From positions 10,736 to 74,735 of the forward strand of contig NZ_JBIPKH010000016.1 in the NCBI RefSeq assembly GCF_044068625.1: 64,000 bases of DNA. Direction: 5' to 3'. Shown one piece after another: positions 53,826 through 61,232 of the stretch. A program made the position numbers and the translations under genes. Position 1 is the first letter of the stretch; each line of letters begins with the position of its first letter. Below the pieces are notes generated by a model that saw only the letters and a list, made by a program, of their open reading frames with translations, was not told the DNA's origin and did not search any database. The stretch comes from Desulfurivibrio sp044068625 (GTDB lineage: Bacteria > Desulfobacterota > Desulfobulbia > Desulfobulbales > Desulfurivibrionaceae).

Positions 53826-55797
53826 TCACCCGGTAGAGTTCGGCCTCACGCACCGTGACCACCCCATCGTGCATCATCGCGGCCAGGGCCGCGGTCAGCA
53901 GATTCTCCCTGAGCGGAGGCGGGGCCGACTCCAGCCCCTCCAGGGCGGCGGCAAAGTGGGCCAGGGCAGATAACCCGGCGGGCAGATACTCCAGATACTT
54001 CATCTCCTTGGCAAAACGGCGGGAAGCGCGCATAAAGGCTCGCCGCGCCTCGCGTTCTTCATCATGACCTTGTCGGGCCAGCAGCGAGAGCACGCAGGAG
54101 ATCTGTGCCCATTGCCCCGGCGGGGGGGCGGTCCCACCCCTGGCCGGGCGGCCGGCCAGACCAAAGTGGCGATCCAGCCTTTTCAGCAGCAGATGTTGCA
54201 GGGCGAACTCAAAGAGAGCCAGCTGCTGATCGACCCCGATCAGTAGCTGGACATTGCCGCGGAACTTTTCATACTGGTCACGGGAGAGGGTCTTTAAGGC
54301 CGGCAGCAGCAGATCCGACAGGGGCAGGCGCAATCCGGGGCTGATGGCCGCGACCGGCCCCTGCAACCGGCCCAGCTCCCGCCAAACCGCGGGATCGGCC
54401 TGTGCCTCCAGGGCGACCAGTTGCCTGGCGCGAAAAGTCGCATCCTCATCGAGCAGCAGCCCATAGACCACGGCCCGGGCGGAGAAGGGATTGCGGGCCG
54501 CGGCCCGGACCGCCGCCGGCAGCGCCCGAAGCTGTTCCCCGGCCAAACGCAGATATTCCGGGGTCGGACCGGACGTCAGCTGCCGCAACCGCTCATCGTC
54601 CCAAGCCAAATCCGCTCCGGGCGCGATCCGGATCACCGCCTCGGCGGGCAAAGCCGCCCTGGTTCCCCGTCCCGAGCCGTCCCCGGCCGGGGCCGCAAAC
54701 AGCATGGCCTCGTCGGCGGACACCTGGACCGGCTGCATCTTGCGTGGAAACTCATCCTTAAAAGCGGGCTGCAAGCGGCGAATCCTCTCGGCCAGCGGCG
54801 GGTGGGTGCTCAGCCAGACCCAGCTCCGGCCGGCCAGGGCGTTGCCGAAATAGAGATGGCTCAATTCCGCCGCCCGGGGGTCAAGGACCCTGGCGCCCCC
54901 GCTGTAGCCCCCGATCTTTTTCAGGGCGCCGGCCAACCCGTCGGGGTTGCGGGTAAACTGCACCGCCGAGGCATCGGCCAGATACTCCCGCTGGCGGACG
55001 ATGGCGCTTTTGATCAGCTTGCCCGCCAGCGCCCCGATATAGCCCAGCACGAAAAGGACCACCCCCGCCCCAACCAGGAAAGCGGCGCCGCTCCCCCGCC
55101 GGCCGGTGCGAACCAGCGGCACCCGCGCCACCCCCGCGCCCCGGGCCGAGCCGCGCAAAAGCAGCTCGCCCAGCAGCCCCAGGGCCAGGATGCCGTGGAG
55201 CACCCCCTGCAGGCGGAGATTGACCAGCATGTCGCCGTAAAGGATATGACTGAATTCGTGGGCCACCACCCCCTGCAGCTCATCCCGCTCCAGGTAGGTC
55301 AGGGCGCCGCGGGTCACCCCGATCACCGCGTCTTCCTGGCTGAAACCGGCGGCAAAGGCGTTGATCCCCCCTTCCCGGTCCAGCAGAAAGACGGCCGGCA
55401 CGGTGACCCCCGAGGCCAGGGCCATCTCCTCGACGATATTCAGCAGCCGCCGCTCCAGCAGGTCGTCGGTATCGGGCAACAGCAGCCGCCCGCCGCACAA
55501 CTGGGCCACATAGGCTCCGCCGCCGCTCTTGAGTTGAAGATATTTATAGAGCGTGCAGAGAAAAATGAAGGCGGAAACCAGCAAGGCGATCCAACCCCAG
55601 CGCCGATAATCCCAGGCGGCGGGGTCGAGGTCGAAGGGGGTGGCGGCGTGATAAAGCCGCTGGGGATCGAAGGAGAGCAGGACGTAGATCGCCGAAGAGA
55701 CCAGCAGCACCACCAGGCAGGCGGCCAGGGTGAAAAAAAGCACCAGCTTCAACGAATTGCGCCGGGCGATATCCTGATGCCTGAAAAAATCCCGCAT
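53764..55797 (-). CDS. M48-family membrane metalloprotease
   Basis: A 677-residue protein: two N-terminal transmembrane segments (18-40, 68-88), then an M48 peptidase domain with zinc motif HEFSH (180-184, VVAHEFSHILYGDM). A further hydrophobic pair at about 250-265 and a long C-terminal helical region (about 380-677) follow. The tail ends with a short TerB-like pattern (MMHDGVVTVREAELYRVITESLGI). Paired with lemA, as many M48 proteases are. The lemA-M48 pair is thought to act in membrane protein turnover (inference). Confidence 0.9.
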   Translation of the reverse strand: MRDFFRHQDIARRNSLKLVLFFTLAACLVVLLVSSAIYVLLSFDPQRLYHAATPFDLDPAAWDYRRWGWIALLVSAFIFLCTLYKYLQLKSGGGAYVAQLCGGRLLLPDTDDLLERRLLNIVEEMALASGVTVPAVFLLDREGGINAFAAGFSQEDAVIGVTRGALTYLERDELQGVVAHEFSHILYGDMLVNLRLQGVLHGILALGLLGELLLRGSARGAGVARVPLVRTGRRGSGAAFLVGAGVVLFVLGYIGALAGKLIKSAIVRQREYLADASAVQFTRNPDGLAGALKKIGGYSGGARVLDPRAAELSHLYFGNALAGRSWVWLSTHPPLAERIRRLQPAFKDEFPRKMQPVQVSADEAMLFAAPAGDGSGRGTRAALPAEAVIRIAPGADLAWDDERLRQLTSGPTPEYLRLAGEQLRALPAAVRAAARNPFSARAVVYGLLLDEDATFRARQLVALEAQADPAVWRELGRLQGPVAAISPGLRLPLSDLLLPALKTLSRDQYEKFRGNVQLLIGVDQQLALFEFALQHLLLKRLDRHFGLAGRPARGGTAPPPGQWAQISCVLSLLARQGHDEEREARRAFMRASRRFAKEMKYLEYLPAGLSALAHFAAALEGLESAPPPLRENLLTAALAAMMHDGVVTVREAELYRVITESLGIPAPPWLLLLREGD

Positions 55798-55809
55798 CGG
55801 TCGGCCCGG

Positions 55810-56409
55810 TTAGAAGGACACCACCGGAGCCTTGCGCTCCTCCTTGTTCTCCAGCTCCAGAAACTGAGCGTGATCGAAACCGAGCGCACCGGCGACCATG
55901 ATGGCCGGAAAGCTCTCCCGGGCGATGTTGTAGGCCATCACCCCGTCATTGAAGGCCTGGCGGGCAAAGGCGACCCGGTTTTCGGTGGAGGTCAGCTCCT
56001 CACTGAGCTGCATCATATTCTGGTTGGCCTTAAGATCGGGGTAAGCCTCCACCAGGGCAAACAAACGCCCCAGCACCCCGGCCAGGGCCCCCTCGGCCAG
56101 GCCCAGCTTCTGGATGGCGGCCCCGTCGCCGGGGTTGCCGGCGGCCTGCCGGGCGGCCCCGGCGGCCTGGTTGCGGGCGGCGATCACCGCCTCCAGGGTT
56201 TCCCGCTCGTGCTGCATATATTTTTTGGCGACCTCCACCAGGTTGGGAATCAGGTCATAGCGCCGCTTCAACTGCACATCGATCTGGGCAAAGGCGTTTT
56301 TGAAGCGGTTGCGGAAAGCGACCAGCCTGTTATAGACCACGATCACCAAAAGCAGCACCAGGGCCGCCGTTACCAAAACCAGCACGCTGATTATCCCCAT
56401 TGCCGACAT
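55810..56409 (-). CDS. lemA: LemA-family protein
   Basis: A 199-residue protein with an N-terminal transmembrane helix (MGIISVLVLVTAALVLLLVIVVY) and the LemA coiled-coil core: NAFAQIDVQLKRRYDLIPN, HERETLEAVIAARNQA, LTSTENRVAFARQAFND. GGGAGG lies 4 bases before the ATG. Twelve bases upstream of the M48 protease. Confidence 0.93.
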   Translation of the reverse strand: MSAMGIISVLVLVTAALVLLLVIVVYNRLVAFRNRFKNAFAQIDVQLKRRYDLIPNLVEVAKKYMQHERETLEAVIAARNQAAGAARQAAGNPGDGAAIQKLGLAEGALAGVLGRLFALVEAYPDLKANQNMMQLSEELTSTENRVAFARQAFNDGVMAYNIARESFPAIMVAGALGFDHAQFLELENKEERKAPVVSF

Positions 56410-56457
56410 AATTCCTCCCTGGTGGTTGACTGTCCAAGCCGATGCGGCTGCCATCTG

Positions 56458-56706
56458 CTATTTTTTGCTGGCAATTTTGTCCACCACCCGGCGGACATCA
56501 GCTAAGCATCAGCGACCTTTGGGGTTTTTCCGAGCGCAATCGCACCCACCACCCTTTTTCTCATCTGCAATTTTTTCCAGAATCGTTGAGCGTCCATTAT
56601 CGACATAGTCTTCTTCGATCTGTTTCCGGGTAAACTGAGCACAATAACATACCAGATCACTTTCCTTCAATTCGCCTATCTTTTGAGCTAAGTGCTCAAG
56701 ATTCAT
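56458..56706 (-). CDS. BFD-like [2Fe-2S] selenoprotein (UGA at codon 66 = Sec)
   Basis: An 82-residue protein: LVCYCAQFTRKQIEEDYVDN and EKKGGGCDCARKNPKG are the two cluster-binding CxC pairs of BFD-like/CopZ-type [2Fe-2S] domains. After NPKGR the frame meets TGA (56509-56511) and continues CLADVRRVVDKIASKK to TAG. Relatives usually have NPxGRCCLGDV at this place, so TGA stands exactly where the first Cys of CC belongs. A strong SECIS-like hairpin follows. Without readthrough the conserved tail would be lost. Located 48 bases upstream of lemA. Confidence 0.88.
56478..56497 (-). promoter_or_regulatory. SECIS element of the BFD-like gene
   Basis: Minus strand TGTCCGCC-GGGT-GGTGGACA: 8-bp stem with one G-T wobble, loop GGGT, starting 11 bases after the TGA. 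Confidence 0.75.
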
Positions 56707-57010
56707 CTGTTGCTCTCATCGCGGGGGGAGATTCGCGCAGCGGTGGTCAAGAGTTGACCACTCAGGCGGTACATGCGGCCATGATGATCCACCACATGAA
56801 CATTGTCGGCGATGGCGATCAGAGCGACACCACAGATGTTGCCACCGCCAGAAATCCTGGCCGGCGCATGGGCGAGGCGGCCGCCCCGCGCCAGAAGCTC
56901 ATGATTTGCTGGGCAGACCTGTTTGGATCGACACTTGTCTTCAACTTGCGGAAAGTGGCTCGTTACGGGCCAGGCGTTGTCTGAAATTATATAAGTGGCA
57001 AGCTTCGCAT
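56707..57010. other. Region upstream of the BFD-like gene; possible small coupled gene
   Basis: A minus-strand frame (57029 down to 56703) ends in an ATGA overlap with the BFD-like start. It contains HELLARGGRLAHAPARI and ICGVALIAIADNVHVVDHHG, without a convincing start or known motif. A plus-strand frame over the same bases is equally open. The ATGA overlap is suggestive only; I do not call a gene. Confidence 0.3.
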
Positions 57011-58174
57011 TTAAAAATAACGGGGACAAACTTGCTCGATCATGCCCTGCAGGCCCGCCATTATGTGATATCTACCGCAGTCGATCCAGAAGCTCCGCCC
57101 CATCTCCCCGGCCTCGAAAGCTCCTTGCACGCAGATGTAGTTACAGTCCTGATCGAGGAGATCCAAGTAGAGATATATAATGTACAACCGCCACCCGAAC
57201 TCGACCGCCCCACCAACGGCCATTTCATTAAATTTGAGCCAGAGATATTTCCCTATAAACTCCCTCAAATCGGCCACAAACTCTGGGGAAACAGGATCAC
57301 AACTGCCGCAGGATGAAGGGATCGGGCTGCTGATCAGCGCCTCGTATGCCTCCTGTTTAATCGTTTCAAAAGATACCGCGTGAAGGATACTCAAGGCCTC
57401 ACAGTATGAGGATGAAAAGTTTACATTCGCGATCCCGTTCTGGATCTCCTCCAGCATGGCGGCAATGTCGGCTGTCTGCTCTTCACCAACTCGTTCGTTC
57501 ATAGCCGCCTCAAGATACTGCTTGTCGACGGTATTCACCTTTACCCGCCCCCAATTCCAAGTCTGTCGATAGGTTGTGACCAGGGTAAAGGTGTTCTCGT
57601 CTATACGATTGGGCAAAATAAAGCGCCAACGATCGGTCTCGCCAGTTTCGTCGAGGTAGAAGGCGGCAAATATCTCCCCTTCCTTGAGGGGAGGATCCGG
57701 CAAGGGAAAGGTCATCGTCATCACCACCTCATAGGGCGGATCTCCGGCGGTCTTGATCGAAAATGCGCCCTCGTCTCGTCGCGGCCAGGCTAAAAAGCCC
57801 GTCGGCAGCCACGGTGTCCTAAAAACATTAAACCTGTCGTCGGTAAGATAGAAGGTGCGATACTCCTCCAGTTGACCAGGGGCGATCTCAACGATCACGC
57901 CGTAGCCGGCACCATCCGGATCGTCAAGCTTCAGGATCGCGCCGGGAGGACCCACCATGTAATCGCTATCCTCCGGCTGATACTCGGTAGTTTCGTCGCC
58001 GCCACCACCGCCAACATCACCACCGCCACCGCCACAACCTGTGAGCAGCCCAGCCATGACAATCAAAAACGATAATAGAAATAACGCTTGAATAGAAATA
58101 ACGCTTGAAAAAACTCGACAAGAATACACCCTACAAACTGGCTGGCTCCGGACTCTAAAATCAAGCTCATTCAT
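57011..58174 (-). CDS. Hypothetical lipoprotein
   Basis: A 387-residue protein with a long N-terminal region and lipobox LLTGC followed by GGGGGDVGGGGGD, a flexible Gly linker typical of surface or periplasmic lipoproteins. The mature part is beta-rich then helical, with several Cys near the C-terminus (SSCGSCDPV, DQDCNYICVQG, WIDCGRYH, QVCPRYF) that could form disulfides. No family recognised. GC is lower than in neighbours, suggesting a different origin. A 17-base tandem repeat lies within the signal-peptide coding part. Confidence 0.65.
   Translation of the reverse strand: MNELDFRVRSQPVCRVYSCRVFSSVISIQALFLLSFLIVMAGLLTGCGGGGGDVGGGGGDETTEYQPEDSDYMVGPPGAILKLDDPDGAGYGVIVEIAPGQLEEYRTFYLTDDRFNVFRTPWLPTGFLAWPRRDEGAFSIKTAGDPPYEVVMTMTFPLPDPPLKEGEIFAAFYLDETGETDRWRFILPNRIDENTFTLVTTYRQTWNWGRVKVNTVDKQYLEAAMNERVGEEQTADIAAMLEEIQNGIANVNFSSSYCEALSILHAVSFETIKQEAYEALISSPIPSSCGSCDPVSPEFVADLREFIGKYLWLKFNEMAVGGAVEFGWRLYIIYLYLDLLDQDCNYICVQGAFEAGEMGRSFWIDCGRYHIMAGLQGMIEQVCPRYF
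58074..58107. repeat. 17-bp perfect tandem duplication in a signal-peptide coding region
   Basis: AATAGAAATAACGCTTG occurs twice in direct succession (58074-58090, 58091-58107). As 17 is not a multiple of three, gain or loss of one unit changes the frame upstream of the lipobox. Confidence 0.9.
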
Positions 58175-58393
58175 CATCGCCACCTTTAGTCCCAATGGGT
58201 TGTTACATCTTCACATCCCACGACTGTCCAGTTTGTAGTATTGACTTCAAGGTTACGATACAGACCATATCATCATAAGTACAATTCTTTCTCCTCCAGC
58301 TCGCTTGATTTCTTCCAGCGAGTTCCATCGTGGCGACCGACGGCTGTGCGCCAAGGCCCGGCAGTTAGCTCGCCCCTACACCAACCCCAAACC

Positions 58394-59149
58394 TTAAGCC
58401 ATGTAATTGCCGCCGTTGACCGGCAGGTACTGGCCGGTGATGTAATCGGCCAGGGCGGAGGCCAGAAAAACCACCGCCCCGGCCACGTCCTCGGGGATAC
58501 CCACCCGACGCAAAGGGGTGGCGGCGGTGATGAATTCCTTCATTTCCGGCGGCAGATCGGCGGTGGCGTCGGTGGCGGTCAGGCCCGGGCTGACCACGTT
58601 GACCGTAATCCCTTCCGGCCCCAGTTCCATGGCCATGCCCCGGGCCATGGCGTCCAGAGCGGCCTTGGCGGCGGAGTGAGCGGCAAAACCCTCGCCCGGT
58701 GAACGCGAAAGGGTGCTGCTGACCAGGATCAGCTTGCCCGCCTTCCGCTCCCGCATGGCCGGCAACACCGCCTGGCAGCAGTTGTAAAGGGCCTTGATCT
58801 CACCGGTCAGCTTGGCCTCGATCTCCGGCCAGGCCATGGTGGTTAAAGGCTGGATGGGGAAGTTGATATGGGCATTGTTGACCAGCACGTCGATGGGTCC
58901 CAGTTCCCGGACCGCCGTCCGCACCATTTGCGCCACCGCCTCCGGGTCGCGGACATCGGCCGGCAGGGCCAGGGCCTGGCCGCCGGCGGCCTCGATCTCC
59001 GCCACCACCGCCCGAGCCTGCGCCGCCGCCTGCAGGTAATTGACCACCACTTTGGCGCCACAAGCCGCCAGGGCCCTGGCGCAGGCCGCGCCGATGCCCC
59101 GGCTGGCGCCGGTTATCAGGACCACTTTGTCGGTGAGTTGGAGCTCCAT
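58394..59149 (-). CDS. Short-chain dehydrogenase/reductase with atypical active site
   Basis: A 251-residue classical SDR fold: cofactor motif VLITGASRGIGAACA, DVLVNNAH (usually NNAG), SSTLSRSP (Ser), then FAAHSAAKAAL where the catalytic YxxxK has His in place of Tyr. The C-terminus PVNGGNYMA is FabG-like. The His substitution suggests altered or lost oxidoreductase activity. ATG with GGGGG upstream. A deleted second copy lies at 60.7 kb. Confidence 0.85.
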   Translation of the reverse strand: MELQLTDKVVLITGASRGIGAACARALAACGAKVVVNYLQAAAQARAVVAEIEAAGGQALALPADVRDPEAVAQMVRTAVRELGPIDVLVNNAHINFPIQPLTTMAWPEIEAKLTGEIKALYNCCQAVLPAMRERKAGKLILVSSTLSRSPGEGFAAHSAAKAALDAMARGMAMELGPEGITVNVVSPGLTATDATADLPPEMKEFITAATPLRRVGIPEDVAGAVVFLASALADYITGQYLPVNGGNYMA

Positions 59150-59187
59150 GGCATCCCCCTTGATTTTGTTCTCTGGGTGGCCGCCTG

Positions 59188-59643
59188 TCAGCGGGGCCGG
59201 TTGTAGCGCCCCATCAGTCGGGCCTGGGCCAGGATATGACCGGCCATGGCCTGTTCCACGGCGGCCTTGCCGGTCCCTTGCGGCAGGTCCAGCTTGCAGT
59301 CCAGGGCGTAGAGCTTGAAAAAGTAGCGGTGTTCCCGGTCCGGCGGGCAGGGGCCGGAGTACTCCAGATTGTTGCCGGTGCCCAGGCCGTGGACCCCTGC
59401 CGGCTCCGAGTTCTCGGCAATCTCCCGGGTCTGCGGGGAGATGTTGAAGACCACCCAATGATCCCACATGCCGTCGGGGCGCAGCTGTTTGGGCACGTCG
59501 GGATCATCCATGATCAGCACCAGGCTGACGGCCTGCTCCGGCACCCCGGCGATTACCAGGGGCGGGTTGACGTTGTCCCCGTCGCAGGTATAACGGGCCG
59601 GAATCAGGCCCTCGTGGGCAAAGGCAGGGCTGGTAAGTTGCAT
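59188..59643 (-). CDS. YbhB/YbcL-family (PEBP-like) protein
   Basis: A 151-residue phosphatidylethanolamine-binding-protein fold: IPARYTCDGDNVNPPL, LIMDDPDVP, DHWVVFNI, and GPCPPDREHRYFFKLYALD, all family signatures. Cytosolic, ligand unknown. AAGGAGG five bases before the ATG. Thirty-eight bases upstream of the SDR, probably one operon. Confidence 0.93.
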   Translation of the reverse strand: MQLTSPAFAHEGLIPARYTCDGDNVNPPLVIAGVPEQAVSLVLIMDDPDVPKQLRPDGMWDHWVVFNISPQTREIAENSEPAGVHGLGTGNNLEYSGPCPPDREHRYFFKLYALDCKLDLPQGTGKAAVEQAMAGHILAQARLMGRYNRPR

Positions 59644-59707
59644 GGCAACCTCCTTGTAATCCTTGACTGACATTATTCTTGGCCTCAACGCTCCAAAGCG
59701 TCAAACA

Positions 59708-60613
59708 CTACTCAACACGTGGCTGGGGCGCAAGGGGCTTGCTTTTAGCGCTCGAATATACGCTCAGCGCGGTAACCGTGATCAAAATCAGTCCCATGCC
59801 GAAAATCTGCAGTGCGGCCAGGCTTTCATTTAAGACCACTACGCCGAACAGCGACGCGGTGACCGGCTCGACCATCGCCACCACAGACGCCACCGCCGGG
59901 GCGGTATGCTTCAGGCCGACGATATAGAAAATGAACGACAGGCCGGCGCCAACCACCCCCAATACCACGAACAGTGGCCAACTCGACGTTTGCAGCACGG
60001 CCACGGTCTGATCGGCATCGGCCAGCCCGATGAGGATGGCGGCGAGAACCGCGAACGCTATCACCAGGATCGCCTGGGGGCTGCCGTGGGGGGCCGCATA
60101 CTTGAAGCCGAAAATGAACACCGCGTAAGAGAGACCGGAAAGCAGCCCGGCCCCGGCGGCAAGCGGCGTGACCTCCCCCGCGCCGATCTCGTAAATACCG
60201 GTCAGCAGCACCACCCCAAGCATTACCAGCGCGATGGCGACCCACTTGAACAGAGTAGGCCTTTCGAGCTTGAGGGTGAAGGAGACGAGATAGACGAACA
60301 CCGGGGCGCAGTACATCAGGGTCGCGGCAACCGCGACACTGCCCTCCGCAATGCTTACAAAATAAAAGGCGAAGTTGCCGGCAACCCCCACCCCGGCGAT
60401 CACCGACCAGAACCATAACCGGCGACTTGCCAGGCCGCTGCCGCGCGGGTGCAAGGCCAGCCAGACGAGAACGAACAAAAAACCGATCGCGCCCCGATAG
60501 AACGACACCACCACCGGATCCCAGCCCTGGCCGGTGAGAATACCGCCGATCCCGCCCGATAGCCCCCAGCATAGCGCCGCCAGCACCACGAAAGTGGTAC
60601 TCAGACTCACCAT
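59708..60613 (-). CDS. EamA/DMT-family transporter
   Basis: A 301-residue inner-membrane protein with ten hydrophobic segments in two EamA repeats (TFVVLAALCWGLSGGIGGIL; LSGLSYAVFIFGFKYAAP). Likely exports an amino acid or other metabolite. ATG at 60613 is preferred over a TTG at 60631. Flanked by an SDR gene and an SDR remnant. Confidence 0.88.
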   Translation of the reverse strand: MVSLSTTFVVLAALCWGLSGGIGGILTGQGWDPVVVSFYRGAIGFLFVLVWLALHPRGSGLASRRLWFWSVIAGVGVAGNFAFYFVSIAEGSVAVAATLMYCAPVFVYLVSFTLKLERPTLFKWVAIALVMLGVVLLTGIYEIGAGEVTPLAAGAGLLSGLSYAVFIFGFKYAAPHGSPQAILVIAFAVLAAILIGLADADQTVAVLQTSSWPLFVVLGVVGAGLSFIFYIVGLKHTAPAVASVVAMVEPVTASLFGVVVLNESLAALQIFGMGLILITVTALSVYSSAKSKPLAPQPRVE

Positions 60614-60640
60614 TTTGTCCAATGCAATCAAACCCAGACC

Positions 60641-60768
60641 TCAAGCCATGTAATTGCCGCCGTTGAGCGGACATCGGCCGACAGGGCCAGGGCCCTGGCG
60701 CAGGCCGCGCCGATGCCCCGGCTGGCGCCGGTTACCAGTACCACTTTGTTAGTGAGCTGGAACTCCAT
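60641..60768 (-). pseudogene. Internally deleted duplicate of the SDR gene
   Basis: On the minus strand the sequence begins MEFQLTNKVVLVTGASRGIG and matches the SDR at 58394-59149 for about 27 codons. It then jumps to the segment coding ADVR, and then to the last codons (GGCGGCAATTACATGGCTT), out of frame. Most of the gene is missing. The first jump falls at a GCCCTGGC repeat present twice in the intact gene, consistent with deletion between short direct repeats. Confidence 0.85.
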
Positions 60769-61232
60769 GGCATCCTCCTTGATCTTGCTCACTGTCGGCG
60801 TATTTTAACCTGAATTTCTTCCGCAGCGAAACCCTTCCGCCAAATCAGCGGTGGCCTCGTCCAGAACCAGAACTCCTGGTTCCCCACCATCTCCTTCACA
60901 AAACGTCACCCAAACCCTTGCGGTCGATGAGGCTTGAAAGTTTCGCCGATCTCGAGGCCGGAATTTCCAGAGTGCGGCCACTGGTCACCAGGCATTATCG
61001 GCAAGCGAAAAAATGGCTACCGCCCCATGCACCAGGCCGCTCAAAACCTGGGGATTGCCAGCCAACTCGTCCAAACGTAGACATCACAAGTAGAATTCAA
61101 GTGCTTCCAGTTTTTTGGTGATGCTCATGCGGTCGAGTAAAACTTCCAAGACGAGTTCCTGGTCAGGCATATATCGCCTCCCCGATGATCTTGTCGATGA
61201 AGGTGCCATCGGGGTTTTCCCCGGCCTGCTTG
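60769..61232. other. Degenerate intergenic region left of the helicase
   Basis: No intact gene. On the minus strand a short stretch encodes GENPDGTFIDKIIGEAIYA then stops (61163-61165), and an ATG at 61170 with GGGGAGG starts MPDQELVLEVLLDRMSITKK, which stops after 28 codons (61084). These look like the end of one gene and the beginning of the next, left after a rearrangement. Not identified. Confidence 0.45.

Noticed and set aside
56754..56984. 76-codon plus-strand frame upstream of the BFD-like gene
   Set aside because: No ribosome site, no motif, and an equally open minus-strand frame over the same bases.
60840..60900. Minus-strand VLVLDEATA, resembling an ABC transporter Walker B remnant
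   Set aside because: Only about nine residues match and no flanking ABC motif is present; could be chance.
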